From Thermoanaerobacterales bacterium (GTDB lineage Bacteria > Bacillota > Desulfotomaculia > Desulfotomaculales > JASEER01): a stretch of DNA of 64,000 bases. The position numbers and the translations under genes were made by a program. The notes under the pieces are model-generated. The model ran no database searches. It was given only the letters and a program-made list of their open reading frames with translations, and was not told the DNA's origin. Positions 47,930-56,278 of the stretch are shown here, piece after piece. Location of the stretch: NCBI GenBank assembly GCA_030019475.1, contig JASEER010000003.1, positions 1-64,000 of the forward strand, read 5' to 3'. The number at the start of each line of letters is the position of its first letter. The stretch's first letter is position 1.

Positions 47930-47951
47930 CTGGCTTACAGAGCGCAAACCA

Positions 47952-49412
47952 CTAACGGCTCAGGGTCTTGTAAAGCTCGCCCTTGCCGTCGTAGATGTTG
48001 ATTGTCAGCGGCATCTCGCCCAGGATGGCGTGGGTGGCGCAACTGAAACACGGGTCGTAGGACCTGAAGGCCATCTCGACCATGTTCAGGAGGCCGTTGG
48101 TGATCTCCATGCCGGGCTTGATGACGGCCATCGCGGCCTTCTTGATGGCCATGCTGATCGGGGCGTTGTTGTTCGTCGTGCCGACGATCAGGTTGGCCTT
48201 GGTCACGATGCCCTTCTCGTCCGTGCAGTAGTGGTGGGTCAGGGTGCCGCGCGGCGCCTCCAGGATGCCCACGCCTTCCTTCGGCACGCCGGTCGGGATG
48301 TTGCGGATGTCCGGGTTGGTGATTTCCGGATCCTGCGCGTACATCAGCAACTCCTCCGCGGCCTGCAGGAGCTCGACCAGCCGCGCCCAGTGGGTCGCCA
48401 GGACGGCGTGCACCGGCCGGCCGCCCAGGGTCGAGAAGAACTTCTCGTAGGCTTCCTGGGCCAGCGGGGTCTTCATGCCGGCGCAGGCGTTGATGCGGCC
48501 CAGCGGCGCCGCCTGGTAAATCGCCGTGCCCGGGCCCTCGACGAAGCCCTTCCACCCGAACTTCTTCAGGTACGGGTACTTCAGGTAGGAGAAGGGCTCG
48601 ACGTGCTCGGCCACGTAGTCCACGTACTCCCGCGGCGAGTACTTGAAGAGTTCGTTGCCCTCGGTGTCCACGATCCGGACCTTGCCGTCATAGAAGTCCA
48701 TCTTGTTGTTCTCGTCGACGAGGCCCATGTAGTTGGTGACCAGCTTGTAGCCGTCGCTCAGGATCAGGTCTACGTAGGCGCCGTTCTTCAGGACGACGTC
48801 TTCGAAGAGCTTCAGGGAGAACTTGGCGAACTCGACCTCGAACTTCGCCATCTCCTCGATCTCCTTGCGTTCGTCCTCAGTCAGGCCCTTGCTCACGCCG
48901 CCCGGGAGCGTCCAGGCCGGGTGCGTGGCCTTGCCGCCCAGCATGGCCTGGATCTTTTGCCCGAAGGCGCGGGCCTTGATGACCTGCCCGCCGATCTCCA
49001 CGCCCACCTTGCCGACGATGCCGAGGATGTTCCGCACCGCCGGGTCGGCGTCCGGACCCATCACAAAGTCCGGGGCCGCGAGGGCGTAGAAATGAGCGAT
49101 GTGGCTGTGGATGAAGTGCGCGCTGTAGAACAACCTGCGGAGCTTGACCGCCGTGGGGGTCGGCTCCACGCCGAAGACCGCGTCCATGGCCTTACCCGAG
49201 GCCAAATGATGGGCGCTGGGTCAGACGCCGCAGATGCGGCTGACGATCTGCGGCACCTGCTCGGCCGGACGGCCTTCGCAGAACTTCTCAAAGCCGCGCA
49301 GTTCGGGGATCTGGAAGTAGACGTTGTCCACCCCGCCGGCGTCGTTGAGGAAGATTTCGATCTTACCATGGCCCTCCAGCCTGGTGATGGGATCGATGCT
49401 GATCCGTTTCAT
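47952..49412 (-). CDS. mvhA: [NiFe] hydrogenase large subunit MvhA, probable selenoprotein (in-frame UGA, Sec64)
   Basis: Group 3c hydrogenase large subunit holding the NiFe site. An in-frame TGA at 49221-49223 interrupts a continuous 486-codon frame. Before it the protein reads MKRISIDPITRLEGHGKIEI and ends SRICGV; after it comes PSAHHLASGKAMD. The family has RxCGxCxxxHH here, so the UGA replaces the second cysteine of the N-terminal Ni/Fe motif (C61, then position 64). The C-terminal motif is intact (D453-P-C455-F-S-C458-A-T-H461) with a 25-residue cleavable extension. A stem-loop follows the UGA at bSECIS distance. Spacing to mvhG is 3 bp. The neighbouring mvhD has the same kind of UGA. 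Sec decoding is inferred; read as a stop, the gene would be dead. Confidence 0.88.
49187..49223 (-). promoter_or_regulatory. UGA codon plus candidate bacterial SECIS element of mvhA
   Basis: The TGA is at 49221-49223. Sixteen nucleotides later on the minus strand begins a 6-bp stem TGGCCT/AGGCCA (plus 49187-49204) with apical loop CGGGTA, a G being at the second loop position. Distance and loop fit the bacterial SECIS rule (loop about 16-37 nt after the UGA with a G near its 5' side). Confidence 0.65.
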
Positions 49413-49415
49413 TCC

Positions 49416-50372
49416 CTACTTCGCCCTCCTTAACAGCGAGCCGGGCAGACCGTAACGGTAGAAGGTACCGGCCGGATCGGCGATCTCGCTGATGATCTTG
49501 TCGATTTCCTCGGGCGTGTCGGCATCTACGATGGAGGCGAGGGCGCTGATGAACTTCGCCCCCTGGTCCACCACGCCGTCGGGCGGCCCGTAGCAGCCGG
49601 TGCAGGGCTGGTTGGCGTTGGTGCACCGGTTGCCGCAACCCGCCCGGGTCACCGGACCCATGCAGACAATGCCCTGCTCCAGGAGACAGCGGTTCGGGTC
49701 GGGAATAATCTCAAACGTACGGTAGAACTTCTTGACCTTCTTGTCGGTGCGTATCCGGGGGCACTCATCGCATTTCGTCTTATTCGAGGCCCCCACCACC
49801 GAGCCCTTCGGCGGCAGGTTACCGGAAACGATCGCCCCGATCACGGCCCAGATCTGGTCCGGCACCGGCGGACAGCCGGGCATGAAGTAGTCGACGTCCA
49901 CCACGTCGGCCAGGGTCTTGACGTCCTTGTAAAATGCGGGCAGCTCCAGCACGCCTTCCGCGACGCTGGTCTCGGTCTGCGGGAAGACCTTCTCCGGGTT
50001 CTGGGTGGACTGGCTTTCAAGATAAACACGGTTCAGGATGTCGTCCCGTTTCTTGAAGTTCGCGAGGCCGGGGATACCGCCGGCTACCGCGCAGGAGCCG
50101 AAAGCGACCATAACCTTGGCCTTTTGGCGCAGGAGCCTGGCGACGTGCTCGTTCTCGGAGTTCCGGATGGCGCCGTGGAAGAGGCAGACATCGATATAGC
50201 CGTCAGGGTAGTTCTCGACGTCCTTGTACTTGAAGTCCGTGGCGATCGGCCAGAAGACGATGTCGGCCAGAGCGGCGACATCGAGGATCTTTTCATGGAT
50301 GTCAAGGATGGCGACGTCGCAGCCGCCGCAGGCCGCAGCCCAGTAGGAGGCCAGTTTCAGCTTCTCACCCAT
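49416..50372 (-). CDS. mvhG: [NiFe] hydrogenase small subunit MvhG
   Basis: The small subunit carries the electron-transfer clusters. The product has 318 residues. The proximal-cluster motif is SYWAAACGGCDVAILD near the N terminus, with AFGSCAVAGGIPG and MPGCPPVPDQIW. The C-terminal part holds further cysteines (TKCDECPRIR, NRCLLEQGIVCMGPVTRAGC and CTGCYGPPDGVVDQG), consistent with three clusters. No Tat signal, so it is cytoplasmic as expected for group 3. It is 3 bp from both mvhD and mvhA. Confidence 0.95.
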   Translation of the reverse strand: MGEKLKLASYWAAACGGCDVAILDIHEKILDVAALADIVFWPIATDFKYKDVENYPDGYIDVCLFHGAIRNSENEHVARLLRQKAKVMVAFGSCAVAGGIPGLANFKKRDDILNRVYLESQSTQNPEKVFPQTETSVAEGVLELPAFYKDVKTLADVVDVDYFMPGCPPVPDQIWAVIGAIVSGNLPPKGSVVGASNKTKCDECPRIRTDKKVKKFYRTFEIIPDPNRCLLEQGIVCMGPVTRAGCGNRCTNANQPCTGCYGPPDGVVDQGAKFISALASIVDADTPEEIDKIISEIADPAGTFYRYGLPGSLLRRAK

Positions 50373-50375
50373 GCT

Positions 50376-50813
50376 TTAACCCTCCCCCCCGGCGGCGACC
50401 GGCGCCTTTTCCTTGAAGGGACCGAGCTGCCGAATCTGTTCCGTGAATTCCGCGATCAATTGGGCAAACTGGGCCCCTTCGGAAGCGGAAACCCATTCCA
50501 GCCGTACTCTTTCTTTCTCGACACCCAGCTGCTCCAGGACCTTGGACATCAACTGGAAACGGCGCATCGTGCGGTAATTGCCACTAACATAGTGGCAGTC
50601 GCCGGGGTGTCAACCAGAGATTAGGACGCCGTCCGCGCCCTCGCTCAGGGCCTTGAACACGAACTGCGGGTCGATACGCCCGGAACACATCACCCGGATA
50701 ATCCGTACATTGGGTGGATACTGGAGCCGGGAGACACCCGCCAGGTCGGCCCCGGCGTAGCTGCACCAGTTACACAGAAAGCCGATAATTTTCGGTTCAA
50801 ATGCTTTCTCCAT
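50376..50813 (-). CDS. mvhD: Mvh hydrogenase delta subunit MvhD, selenoprotein (in-frame UGA, Sec68)
   Basis: MvhD passes electrons between the hydrogenase and heterodisulfide reductase HdrA through a [2Fe-2S] cluster. The frame has 145 codons with one TGA at 50610-50612. Before it: [18 protein letters not shown] (C14, C17), VMCSGRID (C43), GVLISG. After it: [20 protein letters not shown]. Other MvhD proteins have Cys or Sec right before HPGDCHY, and Sec is known there in methanogen VhuD, so position 68 is selenocysteine. A strong stem-loop follows the UGA. It is the first gene of the hydrogenase operon. No hdrABC is present in the window. Confidence 0.92.
50579..50612 (-). promoter_or_regulatory. 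UGA codon plus candidate bacterial SECIS element of mvhD
   Basis: The TGA is at 50610-50612. Twelve nucleotides later on the minus strand an 8-bp perfect stem TGCCACTA/TAGTGGCA (plus 50579-50597) closes a loop of TGT, or ATGTT if the last pair is open. Position and G in the loop fit a bacterial SECIS element. Confidence 0.75.
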
Positions 50814-51027
50814 TCCCGCCCCTTCTTTCTTAAAGACTTTGCGAGGTTGGAAACCGAACCGCTACCCTTTTCTACCACCTCCGCAGAAACAAACTTCATA
50901 GCGTTATTCAAAAGGGCGAAAACGCCGTTACAGGCCTGCCGCCAGTCAATTAACCAGACAAGGAAAAAGCCCCCGTAAACCGCCTTCGGCCACTCACCGC
51001 CAACCGCTTGTCCGAATATTTTTTCTT
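50814..51027 (-). other. Long untranslated leader of the hydrogenase operon
   Basis: About 208 nt separate the predicted transcription start (about 51021) from the mvhD start. I see no known riboswitch. An overlapping open frame reads [15 protein letters not shown] but has no ribosome binding site. The interval 51057-51238, up to the next gene's stop, is GC-rich and shows nothing I can name. Confidence 0.35.
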
Positions 51028-51056
51028 ATTCTAACAAAGCAACCAGTCCATTTCAA
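51028..51056 (-). promoter_or_regulatory. Sigma-A promoter of the mvhDGA operon
   Basis: TTGAAA (plus 51051-51056) and TAGAAT (51028-51033) are separated by exactly 17 bp on the minus strand. Each box has one mismatch to consensus. An A/T-rich stretch follows the -10 box. Confidence 0.75.
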
Positions 51057-51238
51057 GCACCACATCCCCGAACAGGCCCCGGGCCGTCCGCTTCGGCCGC
51101 CGGTCTTCCAGGCCCGGCAAGGGCCCCGGGGAAAGGGTGATGTGCCGGTACTTCGTCAAGCGAGAGCGGAAATCCTGCCATAACACAAGCGAAAGTCATA
51201 AAAGAAACATTTCCCAAAGTCATCGCCGGCAGGTCCTT

Positions 51239-52051
51239 CTACCGGACAACCAGGCGCCGCATCAGGTACAGCGGCAGCGGCGCCAAGACGACCGCCACAA
51301 GTAAGAGCCACGCAAAGTCCCCCGCCAGGTACGGTCCGACTTGACCCAGCACCAGCCCGCGGGTCAGGTTTACGACGTGGTACAGCGGGCTTGCCCAGGC
51401 CAGGGCCTGCACGGCCGGCGGCAGGTCGGTAAGCGGGAAGAAGACCCCGGAAAACAGGAACAGCGGTGTGATAACCAAGGACCAGAAGTAGTTGAAGTTA
51501 TCAATATTCGGAACCAGCCCCACCCAGACCATGGCCAGGATCCCGAAGAGCAGGCCCGCCGCCGCCAGGACCGGCGGGACCAGGAGCGCCCAGGGCGACT
51601 GCACCAGGCCCAGGAGGAAGATCACCAGGAGAATCACCGTCCCGTAGAGGACGCTCTTGAAGGTTCCATAAAGGATCTCCCCCACCGTCACGTCGTCCAT
51701 GCCCACCGGGGTCGCCACCATAGCCTGAAAGGTCTTTTGGTACTCCATCCGGATGAAGGTCCCGTAGGTGTTCTCGTAGGTGGTGGCAAACATGGCGGAG
51801 GAGGCGATCAGCCCCGGGGCGAGGAACTGCAGGTAGCTCATCCCCTCGATCCGCTGCACGTAAGCGCCAAGGCCCACCCCCAGCGCCGTCAGGTAAAGCA
51901 GAGGCTCGATGAAATTAAAGGTCAGGTTGACCTTCCAGTTGCGCCGGAAGACGACCAGGTGGCGGCGAAAAACCGCCCAGGTCGCCGCCGGCGCCAGGTC
52001 CACCCGTAGAAACTCACTCCTCAAACCATCCACCCCCCACCGTTTAAGCAA
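51239..52051 (-). CDS. ABC-2 type exporter permease (NodJ-like)
   Basis: The product has 270 residues with six membrane segments and the ABC-2 signature around SPLYHVVNLTRGLVLG near the C terminus. The N-terminal cytoplasmic part (WAVFRRHLVVFRRNWKVNL) and YLQFLAPGLIASSAMFATTY match NodJ/DrrB-like permeases. It forms one transporter with the ATPase encoded 96 bp upstream. The substrate is unknown: polysaccharide, lipid or drug are all possible for this family. Confidence 0.88.
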   Translation of the reverse strand: MLKRWGVDGLRSEFLRVDLAPAATWAVFRRHLVVFRRNWKVNLTFNFIEPLLYLTALGVGLGAYVQRIEGMSYLQFLAPGLIASSAMFATTYENTYGTFIRMEYQKTFQAMVATPVGMDDVTVGEILYGTFKSVLYGTVILLVIFLLGLVQSPWALLVPPVLAAAGLLFGILAMVWVGLVPNIDNFNYFWSLVITPLFLFSGVFFPLTDLPPAVQALAWASPLYHVVNLTRGLVLGQVGPYLAGDFAWLLLVAVVLAPLPLYLMRRLVVR

Positions 52052-52065
52052 AGACTCAGTTTTAA

Positions 52066-52157
52066 GTTTTAAGTAAAGGGTCAGGCACTTTTCTTAAAGG
52101 TACTTTTATAATCAAACGACTTTTAAGTAAGGGGCCTGACCCCTTACTTAAAAGTCG
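52066..52157. repeat. REP-like palindromes at the stop codon of the ABC ATPase gene
   Basis: A perfect 18-bp palindrome CGACTTTTAAGTAAGGGG/CCCCTTACTTAAAAGTCG with loop CCTGA lies at 52117-52157. A degenerate copy (TTTTAAGTAAAGGGTCAGGC) is at about 52073-52106. The stop codon of the ATPase gene (52148-52150) lies in the right arm. Same family as the repeats at 39668 and 41036. Confidence 0.8.
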
Positions 52158-53077
52158 TCGGACAGGCCCCTGCCGGTCAGTTTCAGGAAGACGTCCTCCA
52201 GGGTGGCCGGGCGAAGGAGCTGGTGGCCGAAACGCCACGGCAGGGCCTGAACGGCGTTTAACAACACCTTCCCCTCGTGCGGATAGAGCACCAGGTTCTC
52301 CCCGACCACCTGGTACCCCCGCACCAGGCTCTCCAGGGCCGCCGCCACCGGCGCCGGGTCACGGCCCCCAAGGCCCAGCTCGAGCACCTCGGCCCCGATA
52401 TGCCGGGAGACCATTTCCGCAGGCGCCCCCTCCTCGAGAATGCGTCCCCGGTCCATGATCACCAGGCGGTCGCAGAGCTGGGCGGCCTCGTCAAGGTAGT
52501 GGGTCGTCAGGACAAGGGTCACACCCCGCTCCTTGAGCCGCCGCAGCTTCTGCCAGACGAGGTGGCGCGCCTGGGGGTCCAGGCCGGTCGTCGGCTCGTC
52601 GAGGATCACGATCGCCGGATCGTTGATCAGCGCCCGGGCGATGATCAGCCGCCTTTTCATGCCGCCGGAGAGCTTATCCACCTTTACCCCGGCCTTCCCC
52701 TCCAGGCCGAAGAAGGCCAGTAGTTCGCGTGCCTTCGCGGCGGCCAGGGCGCGGGGCAGGCCGAAGAAACCGGCGTACACCAGGAGATTGTCCAGGACTT
52801 TGAGGTCCGGGTCCAGGTTGTTCTCCTGCGGCACCACGCCGAGGCGCCTCTTGATCTCCCGCGGACGGGTGCGAACGTCCATCCCCAGGACCGTGAGCTT
52901 CCCCGCCGTCACCGGAGAAAAGGCGTAAATCATCCGTACCGTGGAGGTCTTCCCGGCCCCGTTGGGCCCCAGCAAGCCGAAACACTCCCGGGCCCGTACG
53001 GCGAAATCGATCCCGGCCACGGCCCGCAGACCGTTATACTCCTTTACAAGGTTCTCAGCTATGATGACATTTTCCAT
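52148..53077 (-). CDS. ABC exporter ATP-binding protein (NodI/DrrA-like)
   Basis: The product has 309 residues: Walker A GPNGAGKTSTVRMIY, Q-loop VVPQENNLDPDL, signature KLSGGMKRRLIIARAL, Walker B AIVILDEPTTGLDPQ, and H-loop LTTHYLDEA. A C-terminal domain of about 90 residues is usual for NodI/DrrA-type ATPases. It pairs with the permease at 51239-52051; a REP-like cluster lies between them, so the two genes may be partly uncoupled. Confidence 0.93.
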   Translation of the reverse strand: MENVIIAENLVKEYNGLRAVAGIDFAVRARECFGLLGPNGAGKTSTVRMIYAFSPVTAGKLTVLGMDVRTRPREIKRRLGVVPQENNLDPDLKVLDNLLVYAGFFGLPRALAAAKARELLAFFGLEGKAGVKVDKLSGGMKRRLIIARALINDPAIVILDEPTTGLDPQARHLVWQKLRRLKERGVTLVLTTHYLDEAAQLCDRLVIMDRGRILEEGAPAEMVSRHIGAEVLELGLGGRDPAPVAAALESLVRGYQVVGENLVLYPHEGKVLLNAVQALPWRFGHQLLRPATLEDVFLKLTGRGLSDDF

Positions 53078-53135
53078 TCAACATCACCGCCCGGCCCTGT
53101 CCGCCGGTCAAACCACCCTTAAAACCACAATCAGC

Positions 53136-53161
53136 AATTTCCAATTTCTAATTTCCAAATT
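53136..53161. repeat. Heptad-periodic AT-rich repeat at the DMT permease stop codon
   Basis: AATTTCC, AATTTCT, AATTTCC and AAATT give 7-base periodicity; the permease stop codon (53160-53162) lies at its edge. Such heptads resemble the run at 3989-4044 in period but not in sequence. Confidence 0.5.
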
Positions 53162-54065
53162 ACTCCCTCGCCTGCAGGAAAACCCCCGCCAGGATGAGAA
53201 CCCCTCCGGCCGTCTGAAACGCGGTAAGAGTCTCCCCCAGCAGCCAGAACCCCAGCAACGCCGTCACCGCCGGCTCCAGGGTGGCAATGATCGAGGCGCG
53301 GGAGGCGCCAATGAGGGCTATCCCTTTGAACATCGCCCCCAAGGCAAGGGCCGTAGCCACCAGGCCGAGATAGACAAGCCAGCCCCAGGTGGCCGGGGAC
53401 ACCGAACCCCAGAGTTCCCCGGTCAGCAGGCCCAGGCCCAGGAAGAACACCGCCGCAAAAGAGACCACGTAGGTGTTCAAGACCACCACCGGCACGTCCC
53501 GCACCAGGCGCGCCCCGGCGACATAGAAGCCGGCGTTGAACAGGGCGGCGGCAACGGCGAACATCACCCCACGTGTGTCCAGGCCGTCAAAGGGCAGACC
53601 AAGGATCACCGCCGCACCGCCGAAGGTCAGGGCCAGGGCGGCGCCCTTGCGCCAGGTCAGGGGTTCATGCAGAAAGGCGGCGGCCAGCAGGGTCACAATC
53701 GCGGGATAGAGATAGAGCAGGAGAACGGCCATCCCGGCCGTGATGTAGCGGAAAGCGTAAAAAAGAGCCAGTACGGTCGTCACGTGCCCGGCCAGCGCGA
53801 GGGCCAGGATCAGCGCCGCCTGGCGGCGGGGCAGCCGCCAGGCCGTGCGCCGGATGCCGACGGCCGCCCAAAAGGCCAGGGCGGCCACCAGGTAGCGCAC
53901 GGCGAGCGCCATAATGACCGTCGCCCCACCGCCGTAGGCCAGTTTGGCGGCAATGGCCTCCGTGGAAAAAGCGACCGTGGCCGCTATCGTCAACAGAATC
54001 CCGATGCGGACGTCGGAAGAGTTGTCTGTGCCCTGATCCATCACGGGGTAACGGCTCGCCTCCAC
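53160..54065 (-). CDS. EamA/DMT-family transporter
   Basis: The product has 301 residues with ten membrane segments as two EamA repeats: TIAATVAFSTEAIAAKLAYG...ALAVRYLVAALAFWA in the first half, FAVAAALFNAGFYVAGARLV...ASRASIIATLEPAVTALLGF in the second half. ATLEPAVTALLG and LGETLTAFQTAGGVLILAGV are the family's C-terminal signature. Substrate unknown; relatives export amino acids or metabolites. The start is a GTG at 54065 with a weak ribosome binding site; an ATG at 54041 is possible. Confidence 0.9.
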   Translation of the reverse strand: MEASRYPVMDQGTDNSSDVRIGILLTIAATVAFSTEAIAAKLAYGGGATVIMALAVRYLVAALAFWAAVGIRRTAWRLPRRQAALILALALAGHVTTVLALFYAFRYITAGMAVLLLYLYPAIVTLLAAAFLHEPLTWRKGAALALTFGGAAVILGLPFDGLDTRGVMFAVAAALFNAGFYVAGARLVRDVPVVVLNTYVVSFAAVFFLGLGLLTGELWGSVSPATWGWLVYLGLVATALALGAMFKGIALIGASRASIIATLEPAVTALLGFWLLGETLTAFQTAGGVLILAGVFLQARE

Positions 54066-54077
54066 TTCTCGGCACGC

Positions 54078-54105
54078 AAAGGCAGCCTGCGCGCGGCAGG
54101 CTGCC
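54078..54105 (-). terminator. Terminator of the flagellar/chemotaxis operon
   Basis: A perfect 10-bp stem GGCAGCCTGC/GCAGGCTGCC with loop GCGCG is followed on the minus strand by TTTGCGTG. It lies 33 bp after the fliY stop. The T-run is short. Confidence 0.6.
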
Positions 54106-54138
54106 TTCAGTATAAACCATATGTCAATTATAAACTAC

Positions 54139-55269
54139 TCATCGTCCAAGGTGCTGTACACGTTCCTGGGGGCTGATGATACTGGTGATGCGCACCCCGA
54201 AGTTCTCGTTGACGACCACAACCTCACCATGAGCGACCGGGATGCCGTTCACCAGGATCTCTACCGGCTCGTCCACCATGGCCGAAAGCTCCACGACGGC
54301 CCCCGGCGTCAGGCCCAGGACCTCCTTGATCGGACGCCGGGTGCGTCCGAGCACAACGGTAACCTTCAACGGGATGTCCAGGAGCATCTGCAGCTTTTCC
54401 TGCTCGGCCGGCGACAGCCCGGCGGCCGCCGCCGACAGCCCCACTGATGCAGCGCCGGTTACCGCGGAGACGCCCTTGCCTTCCCCCGCCGGCGGGCCGG
54501 CGGCCGCCGCGGGCGCAGGGGTCTCCCCCGCCGGGGCGGGCGGGGTTTCGACCGCCGCCGATTCCCCGGCGAAGAGGTTCTCCATGCCGCCCAGGAGGAA
54601 GGCCGCCTCTTCGCGCGCCGTGGCGATGCTCAGGACCTCCATGATCTCGGTGTCCAGGATCTCGCCGACCGTCATGCGGAAGCGGATGACGACGACCGGT
54701 TCCCCGACCTCGGAGGAAAGGTCATCGTCGCTCTTGAGCACCCGCACTTTCGGCGGCGAGATGGATACCGTACACCCGAAGATGGTGGACATCGCCGTTG
54801 CCGCCGAGCCCATCATCTGGTTCATGGCCTCCGCGGTGGCGCTGATTTCCAGCTCGGAGAGTTCTTCAGCCGGGGACGAACCGTCATTGCCCATCATAAG
54901 GTCGGCGATAATCGCCGCGTCCCGGGTCTTGATCACCAGCAGGTTGGATCCCTGCAGCCCCTCCGTGAAACGAACCTCGATCAGCAGGTAGGGGACGTTG
55001 AACTCCTTCATCAACTCCCGCTGGCTGGTAACGTCGACCCGCGGACTGGTGATGTTTACCCTGTGGTTCAAGAGGGTGGAAAGGGTGGTCGCCGCCGAGC
55101 CCATGGCGATGTTGGCGATCTCGCCGAGGGCGTCCTTCTCCATGGGAGTAACCGCGTTCTCCGGAGATTCCGGCGTGCTCGACGGTGCAACGGGCTGCCC
55201 GCGGGAGGCGCCGAGCAGGGCATCGATCTCTTCCTGATTTAATATCGTAGGATCATGCTGGTCGGCCAC
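54139..55269 (-). CDS. fliY: Flagellar motor switch phosphatase FliY
   Basis: FliY is the Gram-positive FliN-type switch protein with CheY-P phosphatase activity. The product has 376 residues from a GTG at 55269: an N-terminal CheY-P binding peptide (ILNQEEIDALLG), a CheC-like domain with two active-site helices (DALGEIANIAMGSAATTLS and ISATAEAMNQMMGSAATAMS), a Pro/Ala-rich linker (about residues 238-275) and a C-terminal SpoA/FliN domain (LDIPLKVTVVLGRTRRPIKE, ILVNGIPVAHGEVVVVNENF). It follows fliM by 2 bp. Confidence 0.95.
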   Translation of the reverse strand: MADQHDPTILNQEEIDALLGASRGQPVAPSSTPESPENAVTPMEKDALGEIANIAMGSAATTLSTLLNHRVNITSPRVDVTSQRELMKEFNVPYLLIEVRFTEGLQGSNLLVIKTRDAAIIADLMMGNDGSSPAEELSELEISATAEAMNQMMGSAATAMSTIFGCTVSISPPKVRVLKSDDDLSSEVGEPVVVIRFRMTVGEILDTEIMEVLSIATAREEAAFLLGGMENLFAGESAAVETPPAPAGETPAPAAAAGPPAGEGKGVSAVTGAASVGLSAAAAGLSPAEQEKLQMLLDIPLKVTVVLGRTRRPIKEVLGLTPGAVVELSAMVDEPVEILVNGIPVAHGEVVVVNENFGVRITSIISPQERVQHLGR

Positions 55270-55271
55270 GA

Positions 55272-56258
55272 CTAGTCACCTGCTTCTGCCAGGCTCGTGA
55301 TCTGGACCGCCATGAAGCGGCCGAGGATCCCGGCCTGGACCTTGTATTTCAGTTCATCCTCAATGAAGAGGTCCAAGTCCTGTTTGAAACGGCGGCCCAG
55401 CGGCAGCACGTCTCCCTCCTGCAGTTGCACGAAATCTCGCACGGTGATCACCGTCTCGCCCACGACCACACTCAGGTTCACGGTCGCGCCCTGGAGCCAA
55501 TCGGCCACCTGTTCCCGCTCCATCTCCCCGCTTTCAAGCGCGACACCGTACTGCCGGTAGCTGGTAAGGTTGGCCAGAACGGGCTCAAGGAGGCTGTGCG
55601 GCAGGCAAAGGTTGATCGGCCCGGCGGCGGCGTTATTCAGGCTGGACTGGAAGGTGATGACCGCCACCACATCCCCCGGGGAGATAATCCGCTGCAAGCG
55701 GGGGTTGGTCTCTATCGATTCGACCGCCGGCTCAACCCGGTAGATATCGTGCCATGCCAGGCGCAGGCTTTCCAGGAGCTTCCCGGAGAACTTGCGCGCC
55801 AGGGCCAGTTCGATTTCCGTCAATTCCCGAACCTTTTCGGGCAACGCGCCCGGCCCGCCGAGCAACAGATCAATGATGGGAAAAAGAAACTCGGCGTTGG
55901 TCTCAAGTACCGCCACGCCCTTCAGGGGTTTCAAGGAGAAGACGGTGAGCACCGTCGGCGTGGGCACCGAGCGCATGAACTCGTCAAAGGTATACTGTTC
56001 GACCGAACTCGCGTGAACCGCGACGGTCGCCCGCAGGTAGCCCGAAAGATAGCTGGAGAGTATGCGGGCAAAATTGTCGTGCAGGGTCTGCAGGTGTTTC
56101 AACTGGTCTTTCGAGAACTTGTTCGGCCGGCGAAAGTCGTAGACCTTGTGCTTTCCGGCCTGCCGCGTCTCACGCATTTCCTCCACGGTGACCTCGCCGG
56201 AGGAGAAAGCGCTCAGCAGCCGATCGATTTCTTCCTGCGAGAGGATCTCTTTAGACAA
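55272..56258 (-). CDS. fliM: Flagellar motor switch protein FliM
   Basis: FliM binds CheY-P and sets the rotation sense. The product has 328 residues from a TTG at 56258. It shows the N-terminal CheY-binding segment (ILSQEEIDRLLSAF), the middle CheC-like domain (NFARILSSYLSGYLRATVAV; FPIIDLLLGGPG) and the C-terminal SpoA domain (VNLSVVVGETVITVRDFVQL; GDVLPLGRRF). Confidence 0.96.
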   Translation of the reverse strand: MSKEILSQEEIDRLLSAFSSGEVTVEEMRETRQAGKHKVYDFRRPNKFSKDQLKHLQTLHDNFARILSSYLSGYLRATVAVHASSVEQYTFDEFMRSVPTPTVLTVFSLKPLKGVAVLETNAEFLFPIIDLLLGGPGALPEKVRELTEIELALARKFSGKLLESLRLAWHDIYRVEPAVESIETNPRLQRIISPGDVVAVITFQSSLNNAAAGPINLCLPHSLLEPVLANLTSYRQYGVALESGEMEREQVADWLQGATVNLSVVVGETVITVRDFVQLQEGDVLPLGRRFKQDLDLFIEDELKYKVQAGILGRFMAVQITSLAEAGD

Positions 56259-56278
56259 TCCGGGTTTCTCCCTCTCCT

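Noticed and set aside
49221-49223. Reading the mvhA TGA as a nonsense mutation (pseudogene)
   Set aside because: The frame continues with full family conservation, the C-terminal ligands and cleavage site are intact, a SECIS-like hairpin follows, and the adjacent mvhD carries the same feature at a known Sec position.
50690-50911. A 73-codon frame overlapping the 5' end of mvhD, possible leader peptide
   Set aside because: No ribosome binding site before its start codons, and most of it overlaps mvhD in another frame.
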